Shown here one piece after another: positions 25,406-36,342 of a stretch of DNA of 64,000 bases. The stretch is from Hymenoscyphus infarciens. Lineage: Eukaryota > Ascomycota > Leotiomycetes > Helotiales > Helotiaceae. Location of the stretch: the NCBI GenBank assembly GCA_001414345.1, contig LLCB01000224.1, positions 1 through 64,000 of the forward strand. Reading direction: 5' to 3'. Both the position numbers and the translations under genes were made by a program. How positions within the stretch are numbered: the first letter of the stretch is position 1; each line of letters opens with the position of its first letter. The notes beneath the pieces were generated by a model. That model was given only the letters and a program-made list of their open reading frames with translations, had not been told where the DNA came from and made no database searches.

Positions 25406-26874
25406 GGTGAAGAGTTGTTGGATATGCGGTGAAGGTTTTGGAAAGGGAAGAGTTTATAGCAAGTGGTAGAAGTGAGCTTGTCAGGTTGTTCTTGAGTGCT
25501 TTTGAGGTGCTGAAGGGGGGATGTTGCCGAGGCACAATTCAAATATGCAGGGATTTGCCCGGCCCGAGAAGTAAGCCGATTATGGTCACCTGTACGAACC
25601 TGGAAAGCGGAGTCCTTACCCTCGCACGTGCCGGGGCAGCATTACTTACCTAGGTATGCCTACAGCTCAACGCAAATGAGATAAAAACTTCTAAAACTCT
25701 AGAAAGAAGTAAACTAGCATCTTGCGCGTCATATTTTAATTTTTACAATTTGTTGTTGATTTATTAGGGAGGGTCGCTAAAGTATGCTGCCACTTTTTTT
25801 GTCCATGGATCTGCGTTGCGAAGCAGATCTCACTTCGCAATCCTCGCCTACGAGTTGGTGAGCCTAGTCACTATTACAACCGCTTACCACTGTTGCTTGC
25901 GTGGGATCCTCCCCGACAACTTGCATTACTTACAAGCATTATTCTTTCTGAGTATTCATTTGAAAATCAGAAAATTATCTATTACTTTCAGACTTCTTTC
26001 ATATAATGCAATTCATCACGAAGTAAGCTGCAATACGTTGTCTTCACCAAACTATCTTGCTCCCAGATGCTTTTGTTCAAATAGGAGTTTCTAGGTCTAA
26101 TAAATCCCTACAACCTATTCTCGGTACTACCGCTCATCACACAACTAGGCTGTTGTTTCTTTCTTTTATTCTTCTTTTCCGTTGAGAATATCGAGATTTG
26201 GTCCCTGCTGTTATTCTAACGCACCACGAGCAGTTGGAACCCCGCGTCTCCTGAAGCTTGACCGCCGAGCGTCTCTCTTTTTCCATCATGATATAAATGA
26301 TACTCTTCGTTGCCGTCTTATTATCTGGTATAACTTCAATTGGAACTTGAGGGGGTTTAGCTGCTGGGCGACAGTGAGCGTCCACAAACGACTTTCTCAA
26401 CCTACGCAGACCCTTTCTACCCTTATCTTATTTGATAAAATTATTACAGCCTTTAGAGAGATTAGAGATGGGAAAGTTCCGTTCAATGCAAATACCCAGG
26501 TAGCATTCGTTAACGCATTTGGTGGTTGTTTTCCACGCCCGTGGTTGAAAATTCAACCAGTTATTTTTGTCCTATTTCCAAATATTGAATCACCACAGCC
26601 ACATCATCGAAGCTGAAGGCAACACTCCTTCTCAACCTCCCCACAACTCTTCACATCCTTCGTTATATATTTCTGTTAGAATTCCATATATTATGTCCCC
26701 CCACTAAGAGCACTTGACATCGGGCTCTTGCAGAGTTTGCAATGTATGTTCTTCTCTTGCAACCCGGGTATACTTGCTGATAAGTGGCCCAGCATGATCC
26801 AATCTCTCGCTGCCTTCTAGGGTAGACAAAGTTTGAGTCGAGAAATTGCAGTGCGTCCTACATTTCCCAAAAGG
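25406..26874. other. Intergenic region
   Basis: About 1.5 kb of normal composition, including the thiolase promoter side. Short frames (25429-25653, 25816-26094, 26182-26616) have unnatural composition and no domains. No RNA gene recognised. Confidence 0.5.
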
Positions 26875-27928
26875 ATGCTCCCGTTCGCCATACTGCTACT
26901 TTTACTAACCCCTCTCTTTCTTTCCGATGGCCTGCAAACCATTGAGAGTCTCAATGTATACAAAGTCCAACGAGCGTGCGCCCAGAATTGCTTCTGGAAC
27001 TTCGTAGGAGGGGGTCAGAATGCGGATGGGACCACAAAGGTCATTAGGTGCCAAACGCAGGGGATCAACACTGGGGCTTTAGACTCATGCTGGTGTCGAC
27101 CAGATCTCCAATCCTGAGCAGAATCATATCTGTCAACATGCGTTAGCAGCAGTTGCAAGTCGGGGAGTGGGGCAGTAAGTGTTGACGTTTCGAGTGCAGT
27201 TAGCATCTATGATAACTACTGCTTGGGAAAGGATATACGGCAAACCAATCTCCTCAGAGTGTCCCGGCAACTACGACGGACGCTGGAACGCCTCCGGTAA
27301 CCACCAAGCTGGTTACCGTCTCTTCAACTGCGACTGTGAAATCAACAACAGATCTCTCCTTCACTACGGCACCTAGTGAGTATCTTCTCTTTTTAAGCAT
27401 GGCATGGGTAAGTCCCTTTACAACCAGTCCATCTTCGATAGACATTGCTTACGGTCATCAACTATTAGCCAGCCCTGTGGGCTCTACAATTGTAGTAACA
27501 AGCATGCAAGGAAAGTAGAAAAATGACCCACGGGTACCTGGCGTGCACTAACAAAGTTTTCAACCATTCCATCCTTCCCAAACACCCCAGTTTCTCCCGT
27601 CGCATCCACGACTCAAACTACGTCCGTCCCAACATCTACGGGGTCTTCTGCGTCTTGGGATAATAATAGCAAGTCTTCTAGGGATGGCATCAGTCGTGAA
27701 GGAATTCTCACCATAATATTTGGAGTCCTGGGCGTGGTGGTTGCAATCGCTGTCGGTATTTGGCAAGGGAAAAAGGATAGCTATTTGAGGAAGAGACTGG
27801 CTAGAAAACAAGAAGAGAACAATAATGAGATGGCGCGGAGGAGACGTGTGAGTAACAATGGTGATAATCTAAAACGTAAATACCCCCTTGGTCGAGTTTC
27901 TTGGGAATGTAGCGATTTCAGTCTCTAG
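26875..27928 (+). pseudogene. CFEM-like Cys-rich membrane protein, broken
   Basis: The frame from ATG 26875 gives a signal peptide (MLPFAILLLLLTPLFLS) and a cysteine-rich domain. Its pattern CAQNC, RC, CWC, CVSSSC, YC has eight cysteines, resembling fungal CFEM-type extracellular domains. An in-frame TGA at 27115 interrupts between DLQS and AESYL; the same frame continues with perfectly sensible residues. A one-base frameshift near 27235 (YCLGK then GYTAN) leads into a Thr/Ser-rich stalk (VTVSSTATVKSTT). A likely intron follows at 27376-27468. A later segment gives a second Thr/Ser stretch, a transmembrane helix (TIIFGVLGVVVAIAVGIW) and a basic tail (KKDSYLRKRL). The original was probably a surface receptor-like or sensor protein. 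The second splice junction near 27515 is not resolved. Readthrough of the TGA alone would not repair the frame. Confidence 0.7.
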
Positions 27929-28570
27929 AAAATAGATTCACGCCCGGTTCAATTGATAGAGGGGAGTAAAATTCGTAGGTGAGATTGTGAAGGGAACGTG
28001 GAAAGGTGTTTGTATCACTACCTCTAGCTGCCAGTTCTTTTTCAGTTGTGCTTGGATTTTCATATACATCTAGCTGTATTGGTTTATTGGTGTGGGTTTT
28101 AGCAGCGAGAGTATGAGCTGATATCAATTGGTCAGCCAGAGAGCCAAAATTTATTCAACTCAACAGGATACCAAGGACAAAATGTCATCTCTGACACAAA
28201 GAGCTTAGTTTCAGCAAAGTCAAACCTTTGGAAGGTCGGTTACTCCCCTAGCTTGTTGTGATAGTTATTCATTCGAGACCGAGTACAGTAGTAAGTGTTG
28301 ATAACAATCTTTGCGGCCGCAGTCTGGATTATATCCCATCTAGTTGCTGTGGAACTTCAACAACCTGCTCTGAGTTTTGCAACAGGTTGAAAAAGTGAAT
28401 TTGGAATTAAAATAGGCACTGGCAGCCTACTGTTTTCCTGATCATTGCCTTTTAGCTGCTGTCTAACTGTCTCTTACGATTGGAATCTTGAATACTTCCG
28501 GTGAAAACATGAACGACAAGTAGCACACTAGAGTGAAGCGTGCTGCTGAGGTTGGAAAAGACCAGCGTAA
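27929..28570. other. Intergenic region
   Basis: Normal composition, no gene supported. A 69-codon frame on the minus strand at 27918-28127 overlaps the pseudogene tail and has no recognisable domain. Confidence 0.4.
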
Positions 28571-28875
28571 GCACAAATTAATCAATTAATCGATTATTAA
28601 TCTGATTATTGTGATTAGATTAGATTAGATTATAATTAATAGATAACTTGAGGAGATTTGATTAATAGAGTTTAATTAATCAGATTAATTCAGATTAATA
28701 TAATTAATTACTATATATATATATATACTAATTAATAATAAAGTAGTTATTCTTATACTCGAGCTCTTTCTTTCTATTCTTCGTCTGTTCCTTTTCTTTC
28801 TCTAATCTCTACTTCCTTTCTTCCTCTATCTCTTCTACTTTCTAGAAACCCTAGCTTTTTAAGCTAGTAATAGCC
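28571..28875. repeat. AT-rich repeat remnant, left of solo LTR
   Basis: Low-complexity ATTAATC/GATTAGATTA repeats followed by AT-rich sequence. A 49-bp stretch at 28582-28630 recurs in direct orientation at 29552-29600 with about four differences, bracketing the solo LTR. Confidence 0.55.
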
Positions 28876-28880
28876 TTAAA

Positions 28881-29265
28881 TGTAACGGCACGAAATACAA
28901 CACTACTACTGAAGAGGCATATGGGAGTGCGTTCGAGGCAGAATAACATGTGTAAATACTAGGCTCTGGTACAGAAGAAAAGGAAAAACTGTCCCTCTTC
29001 TATACCGAATATAAGTATCTAAATATAGGAGGTCGGACACTACTAAGGTCCGATAACAATGATAACCGAGTCCTGCCTAATATAGCCAATACTAAACAAT
29101 AAGAGCTGAAAAGCTAAATATATAATATTAATCCCTTCTATACATAACTAAAAGATGAATACCTTCGGCACCTTCGGTCGTATAAGTATCGGTCATTCGT
29201 AATCTCGGCACAGGGGTATCGGCAGTTTCACGAATACCGGCAATTCAGGATAGCGTGCTATCACA
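28881..29265 (-). mobile_element. Solo LTR, little RIP mutation
   Basis: On the minus strand this 385-bp segment begins TGTGATAGCACGCTATCCTG and ends CGTGCCGTTACA, so it has TGT...ACA termini. It aligns along its length with the two 477-bp LTRs of the element at 35866-41218: shared landmarks are CCTGAATTG, ATTCGTGAAACT, TTTAGCTTTTCAGCTCTTATT and GTATTTCGTGC. It is flanked by a perfect 5-bp duplication TTAAA (28876-28880 and 29266-29270). No internal region is present, so it arose by LTR-LTR recombination. Unlike its relatives it keeps many C and G residues. Confidence 0.9.
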
Positions 29266-29270
29266 TTAAA

Positions 29271-29734
29271 AGTCTAGAATTTACTTATAAATTAAGTAGT
29301 TTCTAGTTATTTATAAGGCTTATAAAGCTTATAAAGATTAAAACTAGTATTTATATATATTAGTAATACATATTGACTAGTAAGTAATTATAAGCTAATT
29401 TATTAAGGCTTAAAATAAAGAAGTTACGTAGTAAAAAGGCTACTTAGGAGGTCTCGCTTAAGCTCCCGGCATACTAGGACGCTACTCCGACGCTATACCG
29501 ATCCATCGGACAGTTCTCCGACTTCCTCGAGCCGGTTACGTGCTATATTATTCAATTAATCAATTATTAATCTGAGTAACGTGATTAGATTAGATTAATA
29601 GCTATTAATCTAATCTAATCTAATTATTTCTTATATTGGAAAAGATGAAGAGTGTTATAAGTATACTAGGTATAGTATATATAAATATAGAGTCTTCTCT
29701 TTTAGACTTTATAATAGCTCTACTACTTATAAAC
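29271..29734. repeat. Repeat remnant, right of solo LTR
   Basis: Mixed composition: AT-rich, with a GC-richer stretch at about 29450-29545 and then the second copy of the 49-bp direct repeat (29552-29600) and GATTAGATTA low-complexity sequence. No gene. Confidence 0.5.
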
Positions 29735-29737
29735 GTT

Positions 29738-29953
29738 CACTAGGGGGTGTAGGAATTCGTGACTATATTCTCAAAGTACTTATACTTCTACAATTATTCT
29801 AACTTCTTTAGAATAATAAATATATTAAAATATTAATTATTTAAGCCTTTTAGAATAAAAGAATCGATTTATCGAGTTTTAGATAAATAATAGAAGGAAT
29901 AGTAGAGAGTTAGTTAACTATTCGCTAATCACGAATTCCTGCACCCCCTGGTG
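29738..29953 (-). mobile_element. MITE copy A
   Basis: A 216-bp non-coding element with terminal inverted repeats of about 25 bp: CACTAGGGGGTGTAGGAATT at the left and, read inward from the right, CACCAGGGGGTGCAGGAATT. It is flanked by a 3-bp duplication GTT (29735-29737, 29954-29956). The reverse complement aligns with copy B at 48199-48396 over nearly its whole length. Copy A has about 18 extra bases near one end and more T/A changes. CACTA-like termini and a 3-bp duplication suggest a CACTA/CMC-type origin, but this is an inference. Confidence 0.9.
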
Positions 29954-29956
29954 GTT

Positions 29957-30266
29957 ATATAAATAGCCCGATTGTGGCGGTACTTTGATAAGTGCCTGAA
30001 ACCAGTGCTTATCGGCGATTGCTTGTTGCTGTTACTAGAGAGGAATATATTTAAACTTCTTTAGTACTGAATTCTAAAGTATGTCGGGTTATCAGTAGTA
30101 GGTGAAGTGACTTGGGCGTAGATTTCGTATTTTGAAGAATTACCTATGCGCTCCCGGCCTTCGAGGATAATAAATGATAAAGGAAGCATTGTTAATAAAT
30201 GATGAACGAGTTCAAAGATAAGCTCTCGGTTGGTGGTCAACTGATAGCATGATCTGAGAGATCTTT
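29957..30266. other. Intergenic region
   Basis: Normal composition; nothing recognised between the MITE and the palindrome array. Confidence 0.4.
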
Positions 30267-30612
30267 GCTATTTGTAGGTAACCTACGAGTAGCCCCCTTT
30301 CGGCTATTCACAGGTAAACTATGAATAGCACTGCTCAAGAAGATAATATATTTCCACGTAACCTATGAATAGCAAGTTTTTAGAATGCGAGCTACTCACT
30401 GGTAACCTGCGAATAGCACATTTTAGGAACGTAAGCGATTTGCAGGTAACCTATGAATAGCACCGTTCGATAAGGTCGGCTATTGGTAGGTAACCTACCA
30501 ACTGCGTGATTTGAAAAGCTGGCTATCTACAGGTAACCCACGAATAGTACAGTTTTTCCAAGTCATTTGATCAGTAGGTAATCCAACCATTCCCAGGTAA
30601 CCCAATAACAGC
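30267..30612. repeat. Array of 27-bp palindromes on a 44-bp pitch
   Basis: At least seven 27-bp near-palindromes of the form GCTATT-x-RYAGGTAACCTAYGAATAGC start at 30267, 30303, 30347, 30391, 30435, 30479 and 30522. The spacing is 36, then 44, 44, 44, 44 and 43 bp, with two weaker units after 30560. Each has a GGTAACC core and AATAGC/GCTATT arms, so it can fold into a hairpin or form a two-fold protein-binding site. Intervening 16-17-bp segments are unrelated to each other. The array ends about 130 bp past the stop codon of the dienelactone-hydrolase-like gene. Confidence 0.8.
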
Positions 30613-30739
30613 AGTGACACAAACATGAAAAATTACGATATGTGCGCTGCACATTCATTTCATCTTATTGATGCTCTTAAGACTATGGAATTCAATTAAC
30701 GATATTTCAATGTTCATCGCCCGTCCAGCGCACCACCCG

Positions 30740-31661
30740 TCAACTAAACCACCTCCCAATCCACTCAACAGCCTGCCTCTCAGCCGTCTCCGCACACTCC
30801 ATCTCATGTTTATCATCAGGATGCGTCCGAACAGCAAACCCATGCTTCGCCCCCTCCAAAATAACGACCTCATGATTCCCCTCTTTCTTGTCAAGAATCG
30901 CCTTCATTTCCCTCGCCATTGGCTCCTTCATTTGAATATCCACATCTCCAACCACCACACTCGTAGGAACGGAAATAGCCTCAATATCACCAGGAACCTC
31001 GATAAACGATGGATGAGCTGTAAAAGCGCAATCTATCAATCTCTCAGGCGTTTGGGATTCATGACGTGCAACTCGTGAAGAGGGGAGATCTTGGGCGAGG
31101 AGAATGGTGTGTTTTCCGCCCCAACAGAAACCTGCTGCTGCGATTTTGAGGTCGGTAGTTGGGAAGGGGGGAGGTGAGGTGCGGAGGGCTTGGAAGAATG
31201 AGAATACTGGTTGTTGAGTTACTGCGATCCGGGTTTTGATTTTCCAGGGGACGAAAGCGCTTATTGTTTGGAAAACGTATAGGGGTTTGTAGAATATTGT
31301 TGTGAGCCAGGGACTGGGTTTCATGATGTTGTCCATGTGTGCTAGAACATCGTGGTGCATTGCGTTTCCTGTGAAGTTTTAGTATATATCACATGCCTGG
31401 ATTTAAAGTTCTATGAAACTTACCATTCATGAAATCTGGACAATAGACTAGGAAGCCTCCTCTTTTTGCGTAGTGATCGGCTAATACTCTGTTATTGACG
31501 AATTTCCAGCCGAAAGCGTCCGTGATAATGACCACAATTCCTTTGGGTGTAACTCCTTCTGCAGGAGTCGCAACGTAGGTGGGAAGGCCATGGATTGTTG
31601 TTTCTTCGCCAGTTGGGTGACTAGTTGAGACACCTCCACGAAAACAATCTGGACAGGACAT
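30740..31661 (-). CDS. Dienelactone hydrolase family protein
   Basis: Two exons, 31661-31424 and 31368-30740, with a 55-nt GTAAGT...ACAG intron joined in frame, give 288 residues. This is an alpha/beta hydrolase of the dienelactone hydrolase family: VVIITDAFGW near residue 45, the nucleophile elbow AAGFCWGGKH (Cys as nucleophile), VVVGDVDIQM holding the expected acid, and KHGFAVR with the catalytic histidine. The Cys-Asp-His triad is therefore complete. No signal peptide is seen, so it is probably cytosolic. Bacterial members open dienelactones in aromatic breakdown; most fungal members have unknown substrates, so the function should stay at family level. The N-terminus MSCPDCFRGG is typical of the fungal subgroup. 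Confidence 0.93.
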
Positions 31662-32955
31662 TTTGAAAATTGGGAGGAAAATGTGTAAAGGAGAATTTCA
31701 ATTGATAGAGTTGCGATGTCCAAGTTTGGTTGAGTACTCTTCGCATATGAGAGGGGGTTTCACGTAGGAAGCCCGCTTGGACTAAGCGCTAGTAAATTCC
31801 CCGTGTGACTGGTCGGCATCTCGACTTTAACTTTTGGTATAACGCGCTCACGTCAGCAACTAGTCTTTGAAGCCCTAGGTCGCATGCAGATATAGATTTT
31901 CCCACAATAAAAATAAGCAACCGATCGCAATTGGGAACATGTTAGGCAGACAGTCGTAGAAGGCGAAAAGCTTCGGCATCAGCAAGACTCATTGGCACGA
32001 TGGGTGCCAATAGTAAAAGAGGAGCAAACCAAAGGGGATAATTGAAAACACACAACAGAGTATTTGCCTTCAAGAAGCCTTGAATAAGGAAATGCAGGTC
32101 TCAGTGCTACTTTGGAAGGCTTCTGATGACAAGTGGAACTACCACGTCGGGGGGAAATATCAAGAGCCTTTGACAAGCCCTCCAACAATTGAGATCATTT
32201 AATGGTACCAATTTGGCATGCCAGTGTTGCTCATACTCTAGTATTCATCTCCAATGGGGTATGGCCTCTCATCTTCTCCCCCTTCGAGTTTCAAAGACTT
32301 CGTTCGTTCTTCTGGGCCTACTCATGGGGGATTGATTTCGACAATTTTCGAGAATATGTTCTTGGAATTCTGCTTCGGGACTTCTGCCTAGCGAAGCTGC
32401 TGGGTTCTAGGATGCGGTTTTCTCGTCGGGTTTCGTTTTGGAGCTTCGTGGGTGTTGTGGGCTTCTTGGTTTCTGGGACTCGTATTCCCCCTTCCCAATT
32501 GCCAACTATTTGGCCATTGCAGCAGCAGTAGCACGTCTACGCGGAGCTCGAATCTGCCATGAAACATTCAATTCGCTCCCTTGCCCATGAATTGCTAGCC
32601 CAGTTACCCAGCACCCGTTATTCTCGAGATTGGAGGATTGGAGCGGAAGACGGGAGGGATGCGAATTCTCTTCGGGTGGTCGATAGCAGATGTCGCCATT
32701 TGGTGGGTTTTGTTCAAGAAAAGGCGGGATTGTGAGCTTCGACAGCCTCACTTCAAGGTGGCAAAAGCGGCACTGTAATCTGGGGCGCTGCTTTTGTCAC
32801 TGAATCCAAGCCTTTTCAAACCTCACCAACTTCTGGACGTCACCTCACATCACATCAGCTCAACGCAAATCCAGTGACTGCTTCTATTTACTTATCTACT
32901 CTATGTCTAATCCTCCTCTCTCCTAGATTCTTTTTGTCAATGCCCTCCTCAATCC
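31662..32955. other. Intergenic region
   Basis: Normal composition. It contains the dienelactone-hydrolase promoter side and the former 3' flank of the split SAP-domain gene. Frames such as 32202-32531 lack any recognisable domain. No gene supported. Confidence 0.5.
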
Positions 32956-33307
32956 TCATACCACCGTGGTCCGTGGCCAATCGCCTTCATCTCCCACCGA
33001 TTCGCAGGTTGGTGACCGAGGGCTGTATTCTTGACCTCTCGGTCGTCGCAAAGGCTCAGCAGCTCTATAGTGATCGGACTGTTCATCACGAGCATTGCGA
33101 GTGTCCCTCTGAGGTGTTTGGGGATACGTCCCAGGCACTCGTTGCTCTCGTTCAGAGGATCTGTCGTATCCCCTACTCGAGTGAGAGCCTGCGCTTCCGT
33201 AGCGATCGCTGAAAGAATCGTCATCTTCTTTCTCTGGTGGTGCTCGTCGACCCTTCGCCGTGGGGGCTGTTTACCACGAAGAAAGTGCACGTGTCGTTCT
33301 GCACTTC
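32956..33307 (-). pseudogene. Detached 3' end of SAP-domain gene
   Basis: This is the missing C-terminal coding part of the gene at 45062-47391. It is separated from it by the hAT insertion and lies immediately beyond the 8-bp duplication (33308-33315). Read on the minus strand it continues the same kind of Arg/Ser/Asp/Glu-rich disordered sequence, with segments such as EKEDDDSFSDRYGS and PGTYPQTPQRDTRNARD, to a stop at 32956-32958. One base is missing in a C run (GGGGG at 33262-33266 on the plus strand): adding one restores a single frame. With that base the exon-2 length becomes a multiple of three (2262 nt). It has no start of its own and is presumably not expressed. Confidence 0.82.
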
Positions 33308-35161
33308 GATCTCTCCAGTGTTTTGGGTTTCCCTGCCTAATCTGTTATCCTATCCTTCCTTAACGATCCTTCTCCTTCTTACCTCTATTTTAAGGCTATC
33401 TTGCCTAATCCTATCCTAATATATTACTTCTCCTAGCTACTCTAATCCTATTCTAAAATTTGTTCTGCCTATTCTTTCTTATCTAAGGTATTAGAGTAGC
33501 CTTTCCTAGCTTATAGAGGAGGCTAGGTAGGGTATATACTAGCCTTAAATATATTATTTATAGTATTATTAGTAGATTTAGTAGAAGTGATACTATCTAA
33601 GAAAAGTATATAATATTAGTCTCTAATTAGTACTTAAAAATAGGGGTTTTACTATAGTAAATTAAGTATCTAGTAAAGCACTTAATTTAGTACTATTTAC
33701 TTCTATTTATATTTAAGTCTTAACTAGTTTTTAGACGATATATTAATAATATTAATTATACTTTCTAATACCTACGTTATATAATAATATAAGATATATA
33801 TATTATATATTACTTCTCTTATTATTTATTATCTTAATTATTATTAATATAAACTACTCTTTTTTTTGTAGACGTTCTAGCCTAGCTAGTATTTAAATAC
33901 CTACTCTCTCTTAGTCTACTCCTTCTTAATCTACCTCTTCTTAATCTACCTCTTCTTCTTCTTAATTATTTAAAGCGATTATTATTAATAATAGTAAATC
34001 TAATCTTATAATAGCGATATCTAGTGAAACACCTATACTCTTTAGATAGGAAGTACTATTAATATACGTACTTAAAGTAGTGATAGATAATACTATATTT
34101 AAGCTTATATTAGCTTAAATCTCTAAAAAGTATTAAGAGAAGAGAGGTTACTTCTACTATATTAAGTATAATCTATATAGACTTAAAAAGTCAAAGAAGA
34201 GTATATAGTACTAGAAATATACTTTAGAATTAATCTATATAAGTAAAGATTAGTTTAAACCTTTAAGAGAGAGTATTTATAATTAATATACTAATAACTT
34301 TAAGATTCTAACTCTAAGAGCTAATACTAGTATAATAGACGCTTCTAGAGATATATTTAGTACTCTAAGGTTTAGTATCTTATAGTAAATTTAGAGAATA
34401 AAGTAATATATCTTTAAATTAAATATAGTATTATAAAGAATAATAGAAAGACTCTATAAGAGTATTTAATAAAAGAGGAGACTATTAATAATATTATAAA
34501 TATAATAATCTATAGAGAGAAGAAGAGAGTAGTAAATCTCGTCTTAGCTATTAAATTCGAACCTTTTAAGAATATACTAATTACCTAGATTATAGTCTAC
34601 TAATTATTAATATCTATTATTATTAGTAGTATATTTATAGAGCTTCTTTAGACTATATACTCTTTTATTTATAAGTTATTTTCTAGCTTTTCTAGTATAA
34701 TATAAGAGTGGATTATTAATATATTTAAGTATTAAAAGTAGTATATAAAAGAGGACTTATACTAAGTAATTAGTAAGATATACTTCTTTTTTAATCTCTA
34801 AACGTTATTTAATTATCTTATACTAATAGAAGTAGTAGTATACTATATTAATAAGAGTAGAAGAAACTAGTTAGTAAGTAGTATTATTCCTAGTCTTATA
34901 TATATAAGCCTATCTCTTCTATTAATATTATTTTCTTATTATCTACTATACTAATTTAATTCCTTTTTAGATATTTAAGTAGCTCTTATAATATACTACT
35001 TAAATATTTAAAAAGTTATTACTTTAATAGTATTATTAATTTGATTTTAATTATATAGTATAGCTTAAGTCTAAGATATTAGAGCGTATATAAGCTCTAA
35101 TTCTAGCTAGATAATAGGTCTTAGTATTCTTAAAATATTATAAACTAGTTTAAAACTAATA

Positions 35162-35288
35162 GTTTATTTTCTTAATAACTACTACACTTCTTTATAATAT
35201 TTTTATACTTCTAAATAGCTTTAAACTAGGGCTATTTAATAATATAAAAACATTATAAATAAGTATAGTAGTTGTTAAGAAAATAAAC
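35162..35288. mobile_element. Short inverted-repeat element inside hAT
   Basis: About 127 bp with long terminal inverted repeats of some 45 bp: the left arm starts GTTTATTTTCTTAATAACTA and the right arm, read inward, GTTTATTTTCTTAACAACTA. A clear target-site duplication was not found. It is MITE-like in size and sits in the RIP-mutated hAT sequence. Confidence 0.65.
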
Positions 35289-35865
35289 TCTAAGCTTAAC
35301 TAGAAAGTCTTAGTTTTATAGACTTCTAAGCTTTAAAAGTTAGTACTTTCTAGCTAACTTTAGGTATTACTTTTAGACTCTTATTATAATCTAATAACTT
35401 AAAAGCGCTTATATAGGAGAGAATTAAGTAGAGTTAGTTATATAGGTTATTAAGAAGTATAATATAGAGTATAAAGTAGGCTAGTTTATAACTAATAATA
35501 TATTAAATAATAATATCTATCTAGATATTATTACTAAAAGGTTCTTATCTTATCTTACTCTTAAATAATAAAAAGTATAACGTTTATAATACCTTAAATA
35601 TATTATAAATCTTAAAGTAAAAGCCTTCTTTTATAAAGCTAAATTTAATACTTTTAAAGTAGAAAGCGATAGTACTAGATTAAATTCTAATTTAATTAAG
35701 AAGCTAAATATCTAGTAAAAGCATAGCTTTATTAGTAAGCTTTATAATATTATTTATTATATTATAGGATTACTTTAATAGTACTAATAATTCTAAGCTA
35801 TAGAGAATAATTCTATAGCTTTTAAAGAGTCTTATAATTACTTATAATTAATAAGAGATAATACT

Positions 35866-36342
35866 TATAATAGTATACTATCCTAGATTATTATATAATA
35901 GCACTATTCTAAATTATTAGCATTCGTAAAACTGCTAATACCTCTAAGTAGTACTAATACCTCTAATACCTCTAAGGCCGAGATTACGAATAACTAATAC
36001 TTATATAAGTAAAGTGCTAAAGGTATTAATATCTAATATTTATATATAGAAGAGATTAAGGTTTAGATATTATATATTTAGCTTTCTAAAGAATTAGAGG
36101 TTATATATTTAGCTTTTCAGCTCTTATTATTTAGTATTAGCTATATTAGATAGAGCTTAGTTATTATTATTATTAGAACTTAGAAGCTTCTAACCTTCTT
36201 ATATATAGACGTTTATGTTTAGTATAGTAGAGAGATAGTTATTATTTTCTTTTATATTAGAGCCTAGTATCTATATACGTTATTCTACTATATGTACTTC
36301 TATATACCTCTACTGTAGTTATATATATTTTATACTATTATA
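35866..36342 (+). repeat. 5' LTR of element A
   Basis: 477 bp, TATAATAG...CTATTATA, the RIP-altered form of TG...CA termini. It pairs with 40742-41218 and is more strongly mutated than its partner. Confidence 0.9.

Noticed and set aside
26182..26616. 144-codon plus-strand frame
   Set aside because: No domain, signal or codon pattern; both strands are open by chance and no splice structure was found.
27918..28127. 69-codon minus-strand frame overlapping the CFEM-like pseudogene end
   Set aside because: Antisense to the pseudogene tail, no homology recognised and no upstream exon found.
30267..30612. CRISPR-like appearance of the 27-bp palindrome array
   Set aside because: The host is a fungus, spacers are only 16-17 bp, repeats are degenerate and there are no cas genes. 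It is a tandem array with a conserved palindrome.
32202..32531. 109-codon plus-strand frame rich in Phe and Trp
   Set aside because: No recognisable domain. The hydrophobic look is not organised into clear membrane helices with flanking charges.
33031..33363. 110-codon plus-strand frame over the SAP-gene 3' piece and hAT end
   Set aside because: Composition follows from the complementary coding strand and the hAT inverted repeat; no domain.
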